In this document: positions 24,751 to 38,100 of the stretch, piece by piece
Numbering within the stretch: the first letter of the stretch is position 1
Layout: the number at the start of each line of letters is the position of its first letter
Assembly: GCA_032158295.1 (NCBI GenBank)
Contig: CM063245.1
Span: 434,001-498,000 of the forward strand
Direction of reading: 5' to 3'
From: Pycnopodia helianthoides
Taxonomy: Eukaryota; Echinodermata; Asteroidea; Forcipulatida; Asteriidae
Length of the DNA: 64,000 nucleotides
Notes under the pieces: generated by a model
The model's database searches: none
What the model was told of the DNA's origin: nothing
Seen by the model: the letters and a program-made list of their open reading frames with translations, nothing else
Position numbers and translations under genes: made by a program

Positions 24751-25113
24751 AAGAACATTACAGAATTGGTAAGAAAAAATATACTTTTGATCACAGATTT
24801 ACATAAAACTTACACGGTCTAATGATGATGATAGTAGAAAACATCCCTTAAAATATTTCTGTCTGAAATGCCATATTAGATGAGAAATGAATAAATTAAT
24901 TTTCCGATTAGAGTTTATCGCTCAGTGAGCGTTTTATTCATTTGTTGAATCTATATGATTTCATGCAAATGTGTAATCGGTTTTTCACTATTTTCTCGTG
25001 ACCCAGATGGCCGATCGATCTCAAACTTCTACAGGTTTGTCAGTTTATGCATAGAGAAAGGACCCACGTGCTTACACTGTTTTGTTAGCAAAAACCAATT
25101 CGGTAATGTTCCT
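24751..25113. mobile_element. MITE, TTAA-type, copy 3 (opposite orientation)
   Basis: The element is flanked on both sides by TTAA (24747-24750 and 25114-25117). The inverted ends are AAGAACATTACAGAATTGG and CCAATTCGGTAATGTTCCT. The body is the reverse complement of copy 1, including 'ctcacgagaaaatagtgaaa' in inverse and the 'cgctcagtgagcgttttatt' palindrome. It is 363 bp and non-coding. Confidence 0.85.
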
Positions 25114-27811
25114 TTAATGTGGGCTAACATTAAACAACGTGACAGTCAACAAACCAATACAATAGTCAAACTCAGGCCTAATACAAAATAGTAATACTTG
25201 ATAATCAAATAATCGTAGTTTAAAAACTAAAAAACTTGGCAATTAATGGACAGAGTTTGTGAACATGACTGTGCATACAATTAGGAAAACATAGGAATTA
25301 GTTGTAAACGATGTATTGAAAGAAAACTTACCATTTTAATCACCGTGTCAGAAGGATATACTCAGCGGGCCTAGAGCGCTTTTGGCGGGCATGGTCTGGG
25401 CGATCAACGTGACATCAGTCTCGGTGTTTGATGAAACGCAAACCAGTTCAGTTGTCGATCTTTTCAGATTGAATTTTAGTCAGTTATTAAAAGTCATGCG
25501 AATCACTAAAGCAGGTGGACATCTCAGTGAAACCTCCTCTTGTACTCCTTGCTTACCATTAAGCCATCAGACGAGCAAAACGGAAATAAATTCACCTCTT
25601 TTTGTAAAAACTAACATTTTTCACTCAAGTTCCAAACATTACGCCCGGTACGTCAGCTAGCGGGCTTGAAGTTTTAGCCGCAAAGAAGGAAGGGCGCCCT
25701 CCAATTTAGATCATTATTACTAAAAGGTAAACAAACAACCTCGTTATCACGGGAAGCGTGTCACATCGTCCCTACCGCTAACTGATCACAGGCAAGATTG
25801 AAATGTGAAATCGTACACTTATGGGAATGAGAGTGATTATTTATAGCCGACTCTTGTCACGTGTTCTACATACTTCAGTGCGGGGGGGGGGGGGCAGCTT
25901 TGGGAGGAGACAGGCCCCATTTCAAAAGTAGCCAAGTACAACAAAGTTATGCTTACCAGAATAAGATTACCAGCCCCCCAAAATCTCCTCCCAGTGAAGA
26001 AACCATGCCTGTCCCGCCCCACCCCACCCTACCCCCATGCACTGAAGTACTTTCAGTCACATGGGTATGCTGCTGCCCTATATTATAAGTTTTATTTGAA
26101 AAAAAAGAACACATACCACCTGTGACTCATGTCCTATTTAGCAATATTTTCTGCTTAACCAGCTCTAAACAAATTGGGCCCTGGTTCTTGTAAGTGGTGG
26201 GAGAGGGGGTCATGCTATTTTCAGTACAATTTCGAACATCTTAGAGCTTTTAAAAAAACCATTACATTAATAAAGGGGTATCCTCCGCTAGCCCTGGTAC
26301 TGTTTTTAACACTTCTATTCCCATTGAAAAATATCCTTTGTTATTTTTAAGCGTAAACAATTTAATAAAAAACTATCAGTGAACTTGTCTTTTTGTTTAA
26401 TTGTTCAATTCATGTCCTCGGTTGTTTCGCGGAGGGGTCAAATAGCACTTGATGCTCAACAGCTGTGTGTACGCACGCACAATAGATCTTACATTGAGAA
26501 CCGTATGTATTAATTGCGTTGGCCTTATTAGCACCTATGTCAGCTTGCGCACCAATACAGTTTGGCTACGACACACAAGCCATACAGCAAACTGGTCTCA
26601 AACAGTTCCAGCAATGTCTTTAAATAGATAACCAAAGTGAAAAGCGATGATATTATTTGATGGGGGAATTCTTGATAAATAATGAGAGGGATCAGAAAAT
26701 TTGTATTCAAGTTTATTTGATCAAATCTCATCGATTGTAATATACAAATAAAGTAAGTTACAAAATGGATTGATTTATGTTTTATAAAAAAATTTCTTAA
26801 AAGATAAAAAATGTATGCAGAAAAAATATAACTTTTGAGTACTTTGTTTAAAAATGTCAATAGTATTGACTTGAAAAGTAAATCTATATGTGTGAAGCTC
26901 CATGCCAAAACCAGGCACTTCCTGCCAAATTACAAAACTCAAAGATGAAGATAAGAGCTTTCTAATAACACATAATTTGAGGTCTATAAGGTAAGTCTTT
27001 CTCAACATATAGAATTTTTAAGACACCACTTCACATTGATGTCAAGACTGATGTTTCAGCTGTATTCAATTCTAATGCCATTTCACTATTTCTTAGAAGT
27101 GCCTGATTTGGGGATGGGTTGTCACATTTGCCTTTATTCTAAAATCTCTACAATAACTATATGAGTTATATGATTTCATATTACATACCTTTATTTTAGT
27201 CAATAATTTCAAGTTTGTAGATACATGTCGTTGCAGTTTTTCATTCATTATCTGACCCTTGCTTACTATTTACAAGAATGTTGTTAATACTAACTACACG
27301 ATAAAAGAAATCAATGCAAGTTTTGAGTATAGAAAGGATGAGTGATGCAAAGTAATTATAGAACATGCTTGAAATACAGGTTGGGGTCATTCGCCCATGT
27401 GTGGTAACCCAAGAACGTGCTGGATGGACAACAGCCAACTTCAAATTTGTGTGCATTTGACTTTAACCTTATCCGAGACCAGAAAGTGAGGGGGAAATGT
27501 GATCAAACCAGGCCGATATGATTATGAATACGTTAAACCCACAACTTTGGAGAAAAGCAATAATAAGCCCTGCAGTAGCAGCAGTAAGTAGTTCACATTG
27601 TATGTTTTAGTAATGAGGGGTCCCATCAACAGGGGTTGGTTTGGCAAGTTTGAATGCTGTGGTTGGTCTTTGCGAACTAAAGTCACAGTCTATCTATTCA
27701 TAGCAAGTTAACTCTAAAAAAGTAACGTACCGAGTCCAGAATCAGATTCCCTGAGTGCAAAACTGTCATGTGAAAGATTAAGTGGATTAATACATGTATA
27801 AGATGAAAGAA

Positions 27812-28033
27812 AATATAAATATAAATATGAATAGTAAACTTGCAGGTACAACCATGAGTAAAATGTCTCTTGCACGTCTCTTGTCTCTGCTCGTCTTCTC
27901 CTGAAGACGAGCAGAGTATACTGTTTGAAACGTCGAGACCAAACCGACTCTTTTCAGAGCCACCACTCCTTCAAAAGAGACATTTTACCCATGGTTGTAC
28001 CCGCAAGTTTACTATTCATATTTATATTTATAG
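27812..28033. mobile_element. Palindromic MITE with 'GTAAACTTGCRGGTACAACC' ends, copy 1
   Basis: The left arm ('gaatagtaaacttgcaggta', 'caaccatgagtaaaatgtct') is mirrored by the right arm ('agacattttacccatggttg', 'tacccgcaagtttactattc'). The arms are about 70 bp. The centre carries a second hairpin, 'gctcgtcttctcctgaagac'. Related copies are at 30593-30764 and, more diverged, 32215-32545. Confidence 0.7.
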
Positions 28034-28124
28034 TTTCTCTTATTCTCCACACCATGCAAAGCTTCAAACATCATTCATGTATAAGATGTTTAAAAAAACA
28101 GACATTAATAAAGGAAGCCTTATT

Positions 28125-28495
28125 ATATAATAATAACAGTGGCTTCTTGTATGCACGTAATGCTCAAAAACCGTCACTAAGTGACGCTCATGGGGCTCCA
28201 ACATGATTACCCCTGGTCACTGGGCCATTTATTTAATTCCTTAAACGATCTCAGCTGCCTTAGGAGTATACCGCCTGTGCTGCTAAACTTGTAGCGCACC
28301 AAGCTAAATCAGTCACAAGAACCATCTCTGCCCTCACAGGTACCCATTTACCTCTGGGTGAAGAGAAACAATTATATGTAAGTGTCTTGCTCAAGGCCAA
28401 GAGTCGATGACCAGGATTCAAACCCACAACCTGATGAGTCATCCCCCTGAACTTAAGTCCGATGCACTAAACTGCTCGGCCACAGCACTGCATAT
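28125..28495 (-). mobile_element. tRNA-headed SINE (family 1)
   Basis: Reading the minus strand, the head 'gtggccgagcagtttagtgc' is at about 28490. It is followed by a B-box-like 'gtttgaatcctggtcatc', the core 'gccttgagcaagacacttac', and a tail near 28130-28190 ('gagcgtcacttagtgacgg') ending in (TTA)n. The tail matches that of the full copy at 48279-48700. Confidence 0.75.
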
Positions 28496-28497
28496 AA

Positions 28498-28709
28498 TTC
28501 GCTCGGCCCCAGCGGCCTATCCAGGACCGCTGGGATGGGCTAATCAGCTTGCACAGATTCTTGTTCAGGAAGTACGTCATGCGTGCAGTGCTTGCAGTGT
28601 GAGTGTGATGCATGATGGGACTGAGCATGGGACTGAGCATTAACGTTAACGATACGTTTGCCCATCCCAGCGCCTTTGGTTTTAAGGCAAGGCGCTTGGG
28701 ACGAGCGAA
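28498..28709. mobile_element. MULE-like MITE with 9-bp target duplication, copy 2
   Basis: It is the inverse of 10382-10581, with ends TTCGCTCGG and CGAGCGAA. The 9-bp direct repeat TGCATATAA flanks it at 28489-28497 and 28710-28718. It abuts the head of the SINE at 28125-28495. Confidence 0.85.
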
Positions 28710-29181
28710 TGCATATAAATTTTGAATTACAGCACAAATGTAAAGTAAAAAGATACAAACGTTATCAAAGATGTGGATTTTTAATACTGGCAACTCTTCT
28801 TCAAATGAGGTTTCCAAGAGCTGTTAAGAAGAAAATGGTGCTCAGTAAAACAATAGAAAGCCACCAGTTGGAACAGTGTAAACTACATGGATTTTGGGCT
28901 CATAAGCAACTCCTGCTTAGCGAGATAAGCAAACTTGATACTTTTAACCATTTGACGCTGGATGACTATTACACAAACTTTCCCAAACTGTAAACACTGG
29001 ATGTAATTGATATAAGTTTTGGAGCAGTTTCTGAACGTGTTAAAAAATAGAAACTCACCAATATTTGCTTAGCATTATTTTATGCTTACCAGGTTTCGGA
29101 TAATATTCTCAAGGCAAAGGTCAACCGGGGCTCTTGGTACCTCAGAGCAGAGTCTTGGGGTTTGATCATTCAGTAACAGTC

Positions 29182-29187
29182 TTTATT
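29182..29187 (-). promoter_or_regulatory. Candidate poly(A) signal overlapping the ACSM stop codon
   Basis: AATAAA on the minus strand includes the TAA stop of ACSM. If used, the 3' UTR would be only some 10-30 nt. A more distal signal cannot be excluded. Confidence 0.3.
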
Positions 29188-32100
29188 TGTTCCATTCATC
29201 AATACGAAGCTGAATGCGCCGGATTTTGCCACTCACTGTCTTGGGTAAACTTTCAACAAACTCAACCTAAAAAAACAGAGAAGAATAATTGAAATTTACA
29301 GTTGACAGAAGGTCATTATGAACATTCTGTTGGAAAATAATAGTAATCTGACTATGATTTATGTCAATTTAATCACTTTTTTTAACCTTCATAATGTCTG
29401 ACCATTCAATACCAACCAATGTGGTCTTGAATTATAGATAAACTATATCAGCCTGCAACATGATATCACGTGGTGAATGCATCTACACAGTACACAGTCA
29501 ACCCTCCTACTGTCTGACCATTCAACATCATCCACTGTGATTTAGCATATAACATTTCCAGCCCACAATGCCGTTAATGCGTCTCCATGGTACTAGATCT
29601 TTGTCATTTTGAATGGAGGATAAACAATAAGTACAGGATTATATTCTGGCATCCACCAAGAGGAGTTTTGTACGCCTGTGTATAATGCAAGATGTGGTTA
29701 GCCTGCAATAGATCAAAAATGATGGAACCAAAATGCACGGTTTAGGACCTACACAAATGTAGGCCATGTAATGGTTTGATGATTGAATGCCTTGAGACCA
29801 ATCCTCCAACCAAATGACAAGGATCTACTGTTACATTGTTTCGAATGGTTGGTCAGATAAACAAAAAATAAGTTTTAATAACTCGCACAAGATAACTGCT
29901 GACCTTTCTTGGATATTTGTACGGTGCCGTTATTTTCTTGACATGTTCTTGGATATCAGTCTTTAGTTGTTTCTTGTCTTTTGATGAGTAATTCTCTGTC
30001 AGTACAATGAATGCCTTGACAACCTAGATCAGAACAAAACAGGAACAACACATTTTATTATTCAGTCATGATCTAATACTAGTATTTTAGCTTAAGTGGT
30101 TGTTCAAACCTTGGGGAAACATGCAGCAGCTGTTTGCTGAGTCTTCCATAGAGCCTCCTGGGTCCAATTTCATGGAGCTGCTTAAAGCAGAAAATTGCTT
30201 AACAATTTCTTGCTCAGCAAAACTCAGCAGGATACCAGTCAAAGATATGTGATACAGGATGTTTGGCTGTACAACTTACTCTAGTAAGCAAATACTTGTT
30301 TGCGCTTATGCTGTTTATAGTGCTTAAGCAGCACCATGAAATTGGGTCCTGGCTTTGATCTGCTGAGGCGACATATGAACCACACCCACAAGGGCTGCCC
30401 ACCATATGCACAAGTGGAAGCGACTGGATCTCCAGAATGTATGTGGACATGAAGACCAACAGTTGCCCTTGTGGTTCTGGATGGCAGGCTGAGGAGATTC
30501 CTAAGGAGGCCCTGAAGAACTGCATAAAGTCATTGGAGAAGCTGTCAAGTGCCTCACTGAACTTGGTTACAAATTTATAGGAAGTACTACTAGTAAACTT
30601 GCGGGTACAACCATGTGTAACTCTCTTTTGGGAGGAGTGTTGGGTCTGAAGAGAGCTGTTAGTCTCAGTTTGAACGTAACATATTTGAACTTTCTTCAGG
30701 AGCCAAAACTCCTCCAAAAGTAGATTTAAACATGGCTTTAACCACAAGTTTACTCATCATATTTACTTCCTGTTATCCACATCATGCAAAGCATCAAAAC
30801 CACTTTAAAATTTATAATCAAACTATTGTGCCTTCAAAAAAGAATTAGAAGAAAAAATCATGTGTCATAGCCCTGGAATTATTTAGTTTAGTTGTGCAAA
30901 TATACAAGTATGGCACACTTTAATTAGGCTTGTGGTCCAGCCACTTCCCTTACCTCTCCCCTTGTAGGGTCTGGAGAGGAGACTACAGCTGACTCGGCCA
31001 CTGCTGGGTGCTCAATGAGGGCGCTCTCCACCTCAAATGGACCAATGCGGTATCTAGAGTGAAAGAACCATGTGAAAAAGGCCCGTTCAGACATTTCAGG
31101 GGGCAACAAGTACATTTACACAAGTGTTTGTGTGGTTTTCAAACTTATTTGTACCTACCCTGCTGAGGTTATGATGTCATCACCCCGTCCTACAAACCAG
31201 AGATAACCGTCGTCATCACACATTGCCCGGTCTCCTGTCAAGTAGTAATCTCCTTTAAATACCTTAGCAGTCCTCTCAGGATCATCCTAATGATTGAAGA
31301 AAAAGAAATCCAAGTCTTTCTTTGTGGACGACAGAGTTTAAACCTTTAGTCCACAAACCGCCTGCTACTGCCCCCGAAAATTGACAGGTTGTACCTGGGG
31401 TTTCGAAAATGCAATTGAAACACATCTCAAAGCCATAGAGTGTGATCTCAAGATTCGATGGTCTTAAATTAGCATGTGGTACCCATTAGAAAAAATACGC
31501 CATCTACTTTTAAAGTTCAAATGTGGAAGTACTATCACCAACAAACGCACCCACATGTGCGACATCACACATTGTTCTGTGTGTGATAGTGTACTGTCCG
31601 TATTTATGTACAATATGTATTTCATGTGCAAATTTTACAGTAAGTGGCGATCTTACTTGTTTTTCTGATAACCCTATGGGTGTTTTACACACAGAAAACC
31701 ATGATTTGAAAGGATTTTACGGAGAGTTTTAGGTAAAAAGTTCTTTGTAGGTAATTTCAATCACTTTATTAATATTTTGTTTGAGATGACAGTGCAGTTG
31801 AACATCTTTGCACAACTTCCCATGTAACAAATGTTTAATCTCTTACACAATCAATGTTTCCTAATTTTAAATTGATCTGTCTTATGTTTCCATCCTCAAA
31901 GCTTCAATATGATAAAGCAGACAAAGCATTTGAAATCTAATTTCATCCCTAAAAAAAACAGAACAAAAAAACTTGTAACACATGAAAATAATGATAACAA
32001 AAGTTATCTAAAGATGTCTAGAGACTGCAGATAACTCTGTGACTTTCCATGCCCTCTTTAAGGAGTAAATGACTCAATGTTTAATTATGCAAAAGTGCTT

Positions 32101-35100
32101 AAGGGTTAAAACACATCGGTGTAAGGTAAGAAAGTAAGTAAAAATTTGTATCCCAATGCAAATTTAACATCTATCAAAACATAGAATAACATTTTACTGT
32201 ATATATTCGGTTTGCGGTAACACCATGTGTAAAAATATCTACTTGCTGTGTAGATTTGTTCTCTAGAGAACTTGTCTTGCTATTTATTCTACTACCGCGG
32301 AGTAGGTTTTTTTGGAATTCGGGAGACTTCTCAGTTCTGAAAAGAACTGTCCTGCTTATTAACTACTACCTGGGCGGGAGGTAGGAAATCGGCCTGGACT
32401 ACTACTTAAGCTTTGTGGATCGGGGGGACTTCTCGTAATTAACTGCACTGCCGCGGAGTGAGTTCTTTTGGTCTGAACGTTTCGACTAGCTTGCTCTAGT
32501 CATCGTCAGGAGACTGACGACTGAACATTTTACTGAATAAACCAGTAGTAGTGCAAGACAAATGTTATGCTGCAGAGGGATTCAATTAAGAAACTTGTAA
32601 GCAATGGTCCCTTATTTACATGGACATTGGTAATGAAGAGGGTTTAAAAAGTGACAGTAACAAATCCTCACCACGTAGCGAGTGAAAAGTCCCACAGGGC
32701 GTTGAGGTTTAACCAGTACCCCTATATCACCCTCTTCTCCTAGTGGAAGACGATTTCCTTCATCATCCACGATGTGAACCTCATAGCCTGGGGATGGCTT
32801 GCCCATGGATCCTGGTCTCGGTTTCAGACATTTGAACATTCCAGTCAATACGACCTAAAAACAGAATTCAAACCATAAGAATTGAAAAAAGGGAATCTGT
32901 TTCACGGCTCTGCTGACTATGAAATTCTGCTCTTCTGGTCACCATTCTACCAAATTTTCAGCGCTTGAAAGCTAAAATGCATAATAACATGAATTATGCA
33001 TTTGCCAAGTACAAATTTTTTGCTAGCCTGTTTTTTGCATTTGCTAACAAAAATGTTTGCTAACTTTTTGTGTGTGCATATGCTAAAATAAATTCTTTGC
33101 TAACCAAAGAAATTGTTTTTCATTGACTGCTTTTCTCTGCGCGTTGAATTATTTAGAATGCCTACTTCTTATTATTTAGGGAAAAACAGTGTGAGGAGCT
33201 GGTTTTCACTCTGAGGTAATGACTGGGTGGATGGCTCGCTGCTGTTAATACACAGTATGCGCGTGTATGCGATACCATCTGTCCTTGCCAAAAAAAAAAA
33301 AAGGCAAACAGTTGATTGATAACTCTCGCACAAGCACATAGTGCATACAGTACTTTTATATCACATGATATGTCTTATTTTGAAAGCTGCGTGAACACAA
33401 CGCGCTATACACGCAGCAAACAATGTAATATACCCATAGCAACCAGAGTACTATACCCGCAGCAACAGCAGCATCTTGGTACCTAGACGTCACCATATCA
33501 CACCAGTACTAATAAAATTGCATTGGCTCCCAGTTACGTTTCGTACAGTTTATAAAATCCTTTTGTTAACTTTCAAAGCTCAAACATGTCAATCTCCTGC
33601 TTATTTATCTGAACTTGTTCACCATTACTCCCCTGCTAGAACTTTACGTTCATCACAACAATCATTGCTTACCACAACTACTAGGGCTTCTTCCATTTTT
33701 TTATGGTCAAAGATCCTTTTCTTACGCTGCTCCATTTCTTTGGAATAGTCTTCCTGTGCATATTCGCCAGGCTAGTTCTTTACATTGTTTTAAGTCTCTG
33801 TTAAAAACTCATTTGTTTGAAAGTGCTTATTTGTAATCTGCTTACTTGTAATGTTTCTTTCACTTATTGTATATTTTATTGTTCTCTTTATGCGCTTAGA
33901 GGCTTCTGCATTAGGCGCTTTACAAATGTCTTTATTATTATTATTATTTTACTTGTGCTATGGTTCAAACTACAACTTCCTTGGTGATCCCTGGAGCTGT
34001 CTAATTTCCCTTGGCTTCACCTTGGGTGGGAGTTGTAGATTGAAACATAGCACTCAAAGCAGTCAATATTTGTCTATTATTTTTGGATTCACCACTGTAT
34101 ACTCAGTGCTTCCCTAAGCCTTGCGGGAAGCACCGAGTACACAGTGCTGATCAGACATCAGTGTAAAACCTAAATGATGCTTTATCCCCGATGCAATTAT
34201 TAAATCTATTAACTATTGACTGAAGCTCAAACATGTTTATGGCCGGGTCACCTAAACACACGCCATATACTTAACTGTTTCTGTTTGACCATAGCCCTCA
34301 AGAATCATAGATCCCGTTCCTGCTTTCCATGCATCAATAACTTCAGGATTCTACAGGAAATTCAAAAATACATGTAATATTATTCTACAACTTAACTTCT
34401 CAACTTGGGTATTATGACCTACTGTTTATTTACTTATTTACTTCATAAATTTATTCTGTGGAAAGCTTTCAGTGAAACATTGTTTCCAAAGGTGTCCGAC
34501 AAGAATAAAACATTGAATAATATATATACTTTTTTATATAACTGTGGATGTAGTCCACATGCGCGAACATCGCCCTTGCTAGCTACACATACACATGAAA
34601 AGATAGCGGCACATGTAAATGTCAATCCATGGCTTCCTGCAGAAACTAGAGATGATGCTGAACTAGACAAGTATGAGGTATAAAAAAAAACATACAGGTG
34701 AGTTAAACAAATACAACATGGTTTACTTTGGGTGGACAGTTGAAACTAGCTCCCCTTGGTATTGGAAGTTGACAAACTAGTTCCCAAGCTGAATAGTTTG
34801 TCAAGTTCCAATACCGCAGAGAGCCAATCAACTGTTCACCCTCAAACCATGTTATATTTTTATAGTATGTTGTTTAGAAACTTAATTTGGAGTTACCCTT
34901 TGCCTGATGCTTAGGTCCCAAGCCAAGAGTTAAGGGTTAGGAAATGTCAACATTCTTACCAGAGGTTCCCCTGCACTCACTGTGTGACGTACAGACTTCA
35001 GGTTGTAATTTTTTAAGTCCTGTTGAACCATCATTCTATAGACAGTAGGAGGAGCACACAATCCACTGATTGGATACTTTTGTAGTAACTGCAATGGAAA

Positions 35101-38100
35101 CAACAAATCATTACCAAGATTAACCCTCCTACTGTCAGTGACTCTTGGCAACATTTTACAGTGAGTTGACCAACCATTTGAAACCATTCGACTGCCAAGG
35201 TTGTGTACGGTGGCACAACTGTGCACAGAACTAACTGTGTACTGTGTACATGCATTCCCTCATGGTATCATATTTCAGGCTGGCATAGTTTATCTATCAT
35301 TCAAAACCACAGTGAATGGTCAGACAGCAAGAGGGTTAAGTAATAGATGTGCAGGCTTTTAAGTCATGTTGTTTAGTTAGTTTTGTTTGTTTGTTCATGG
35401 CATGTCCTGGCCCAGCAGGCTAGTGTATCAAACTCAAGTTCTGATGCCTGATTTATCAGAGTATGCGTTCTATTCCCAGTCATGACACTTATGTCTTTGC
35501 GCAAGGGTACATAACCATAATGACTTCTCTTTACCCAGGTGTATAAATGTGAACCTAAGAGGGCTGAGAAGGTGTTGTGTTTGATTAACCCCTTAGCACT
35601 AATTTGAGCAGCTTGAGGTTGTATGCTCCCCAGGGAGTTGAGAAAAATTAGGGAACCTAAGTATGCCTAATGCACAGGATAACAATGCTGTCAAGCACCT
35701 TGATCTAGCTAGGGTATGCGCGTAATATCAAAACCAAGTACTCTTTGTATGCCTTATTGCTTGATATGTTTTGACATTTTTCAATTTCATTCTAGATGCC
35801 TTTTATCAATGCATTGAAATTTCTACCCTAATTGCTTACTCATGTGTATACTGCAATGAAAAAGTAGTTATATAGCAAAGCCATCAGACTTTAAGCTACA
35901 AAATAACTGGTATGCTCTTTTCAATAACTATTTTATGAGATAATCTAAAATGGATTATGAATTAAGTTGTCTACGCGCAAACAGAAAAAGAAAGAGTTAT
36001 CTTACATTAACAGTTTATAAATTGAAGCATTTTATTCTGGATTTTTTTAATCTCAAAGGTCCAGATTTCAATTTTTTTTTTTTTTTTTTTGGGGGGCGGC
36101 AATCGGGGGGGGGGGGGGGCCAAGCATTAATAGAGAGGGGGGACACACACGCCCCCCCCCTCAAAGTTACACCACAAGACCACTGTTCGGCCACAACATG
36201 CCACACTACTGTATTCCCATTTCTGGTATAACATTTTTGTCCTCTAATATTTAATCTAGTGTTTTGGCAGGCTGTTATAACATGCACAAAAGTCAGCGAG
36301 TTGTTTTAAAAACTTGTCCTGCACAAACACTGGAAGTAAATTGAGCTCACCTCTAAAGTATGCACGGGGTCAAATTTGGGTGTTTGAGAAATGAAGACGC
36401 AGGCTCCCTGGGTCCATGGGGCAAAGAAGTTGCTGTATGCAGACTTGGCCCAACCAGGATCTGAGATGTTCCAGAAGACGTCAGTAGGAGTCAAGTCCAG
36501 CCAATATCTGGAGAAGGAGTGTTTTGAGAAGCATTCTTATCGAGCTATCAAGTGTATGGACCATCAATCTGTGCAGCTTATCCTGTTTTTAGTCAGTATG
36601 TCACACATGCAGCATCTGCTGAACACCCATAATTGTGATGAAGGTCCTTGAGTCTATGCAAAGCATATGTGGAAGGCAAGTCGGAAAACATAAATTTCAA
36701 TGCATTCCTACACATGTATGGGTTTTGATCTGTGGCACCTCTGCAGTTTGTGTAAAGAGGGTCTGGCTTACAGTGAAATTATGGCACACTCTTGGACCAG
36801 GGTAGCAAGTTCAACTGTCTATAAATGGTCAACTACAGGAACTAAATTATTTGATTAAGGTGGTACCCTGCCTGTACATCTTGGACATAAATTCTGTTTT
36901 GTACGTTAAATTATTACAAATAGTGAAACAGAAAAGTTGCCAGACTGACCCTTTTAATGGGATTCCAGTTACCATGGCAGGTTTTAGGTTCCTCATATCA
37001 CGTTAAGTGCCTTCTTAATTTTCTCACATGACCACATCAAATCCAACAACTCATTCTGAAAACCATTGTTGTCTTTCCTTTGTCAAGCCAGGGTTTCATT
37101 GTGGCAACAATATTTTCAAAGGAACGCTATTAATCAAGGAGCTCCAAAAGTTCCGCAAACATAATACCACGGGTGGGCACAAAGTATTAAAAAAAACCTG
37201 ACATGAAGTTGTTAAAGGGACAGTCTGCTTTATGTAAATTATAAAAGTGAATAACAACAATTGTTAAGAATTTTTTTTTAAAGCAACATGACTAATAATA
37301 AAAAACATATATATATATGTCACACATGCATCTTGGATGGTAGGAAAAATGTCAGCAACTTGTCACTTACTTTCCAGTGATGACATGACCAAGGCCGTAG
37401 CTGGCATGAGTGTGTTCAGCCATCTTGGGTTTGCCTGTCGTACCGCTGGTGAAGAACATTGTCATTGGCTCATCACTCTTTGTCTTCATACACTTCATTG
37501 AAAAACAAAACAACAATAATGCAAAAGTAGTCAAACTGAACTTATTTTGTATAGACTGTTTTTATTTTGACTATTAATGACCAAATGGGTAAATTGTCTC
37601 CGATTGATCATGATTTTAAGATGCTAATTGAAAAATAACAGTTTCAGCAAAGATTCAGAGCATTGTTGCTGAGCGGTATTCTGCACATGCACCGGACTAA
37701 AGATCTGGTGTTTTATAGAGTGTATATTTGGGTCCTGGTCATGACACTTGTGTCATTCAGCAAGACACTTAACCATGATTGATTTGTCTTTCAAATGGGA
37801 CATAAAGCTGAAGGTTAAGAAAGGGGTTCGCCCTAATTTGTTTTTGGCATAGTGGGCAGCAGATTGTGCAGCATCACCTTGTAAAAAACCCTTAGATGCT
37901 ACACAAATGGGTCTTATATTTCAAACTTAGCATATCTGTCATTAAAATAACAAGCGCTTTGAGACGCCGCTAGAAAGCACTATATAAGAACTGAGTGTTA
38001 TTATTACTATTATTTTCTCAAGCTTGATAAGAACTGATGGCACATCAACTCATGTGGGAAGGTTGGGTTGACTCATGTCTAGTACCTGATGTTCAGATGA

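Larger units (their letters stand above)
25118..29182. other. Intergenic region between the decayed block and ACSM
   Basis: No intact gene is seen. A CpG-bearing stretch at about 25340-25680 ends, on the minus strand, in a perfect donor AATG|GTAAGT at 25331, a candidate orphan first exon. Elsewhere there is AT-rich sequence (26.2-27.2 kb), the palindromic element at 27812-28033, a SINE at 28125-28495 and the MULE-like MITE at 28498-28709. Confidence 0.35.

Noticed and set aside
25382..25660. 92-aa plus-strand ORF
   Set aside because: No recognisable domain or supporting splice context on this strand. It overlaps the possible minus-strand first exon.
28407..28817. ORFs around the SINE/MITE junction (116 and 78 aa)
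   Set aside because: They read through repeat sequence shared with 10267-10539 and are not genes.
30214..30747. 177-aa minus-strand ORF
   Set aside because: It spans a MITE, an ACSM intron segment and another MITE end. It has no conserved motif, and its composition looks non-coding.
34269..34275. Alternative donor GTATAT for ACSM exon 9
   Set aside because: It would add five bases and bring a stop at the start of exon 10. The GTTAAG donor five bases earlier gives the family sequence QTETV in frame.
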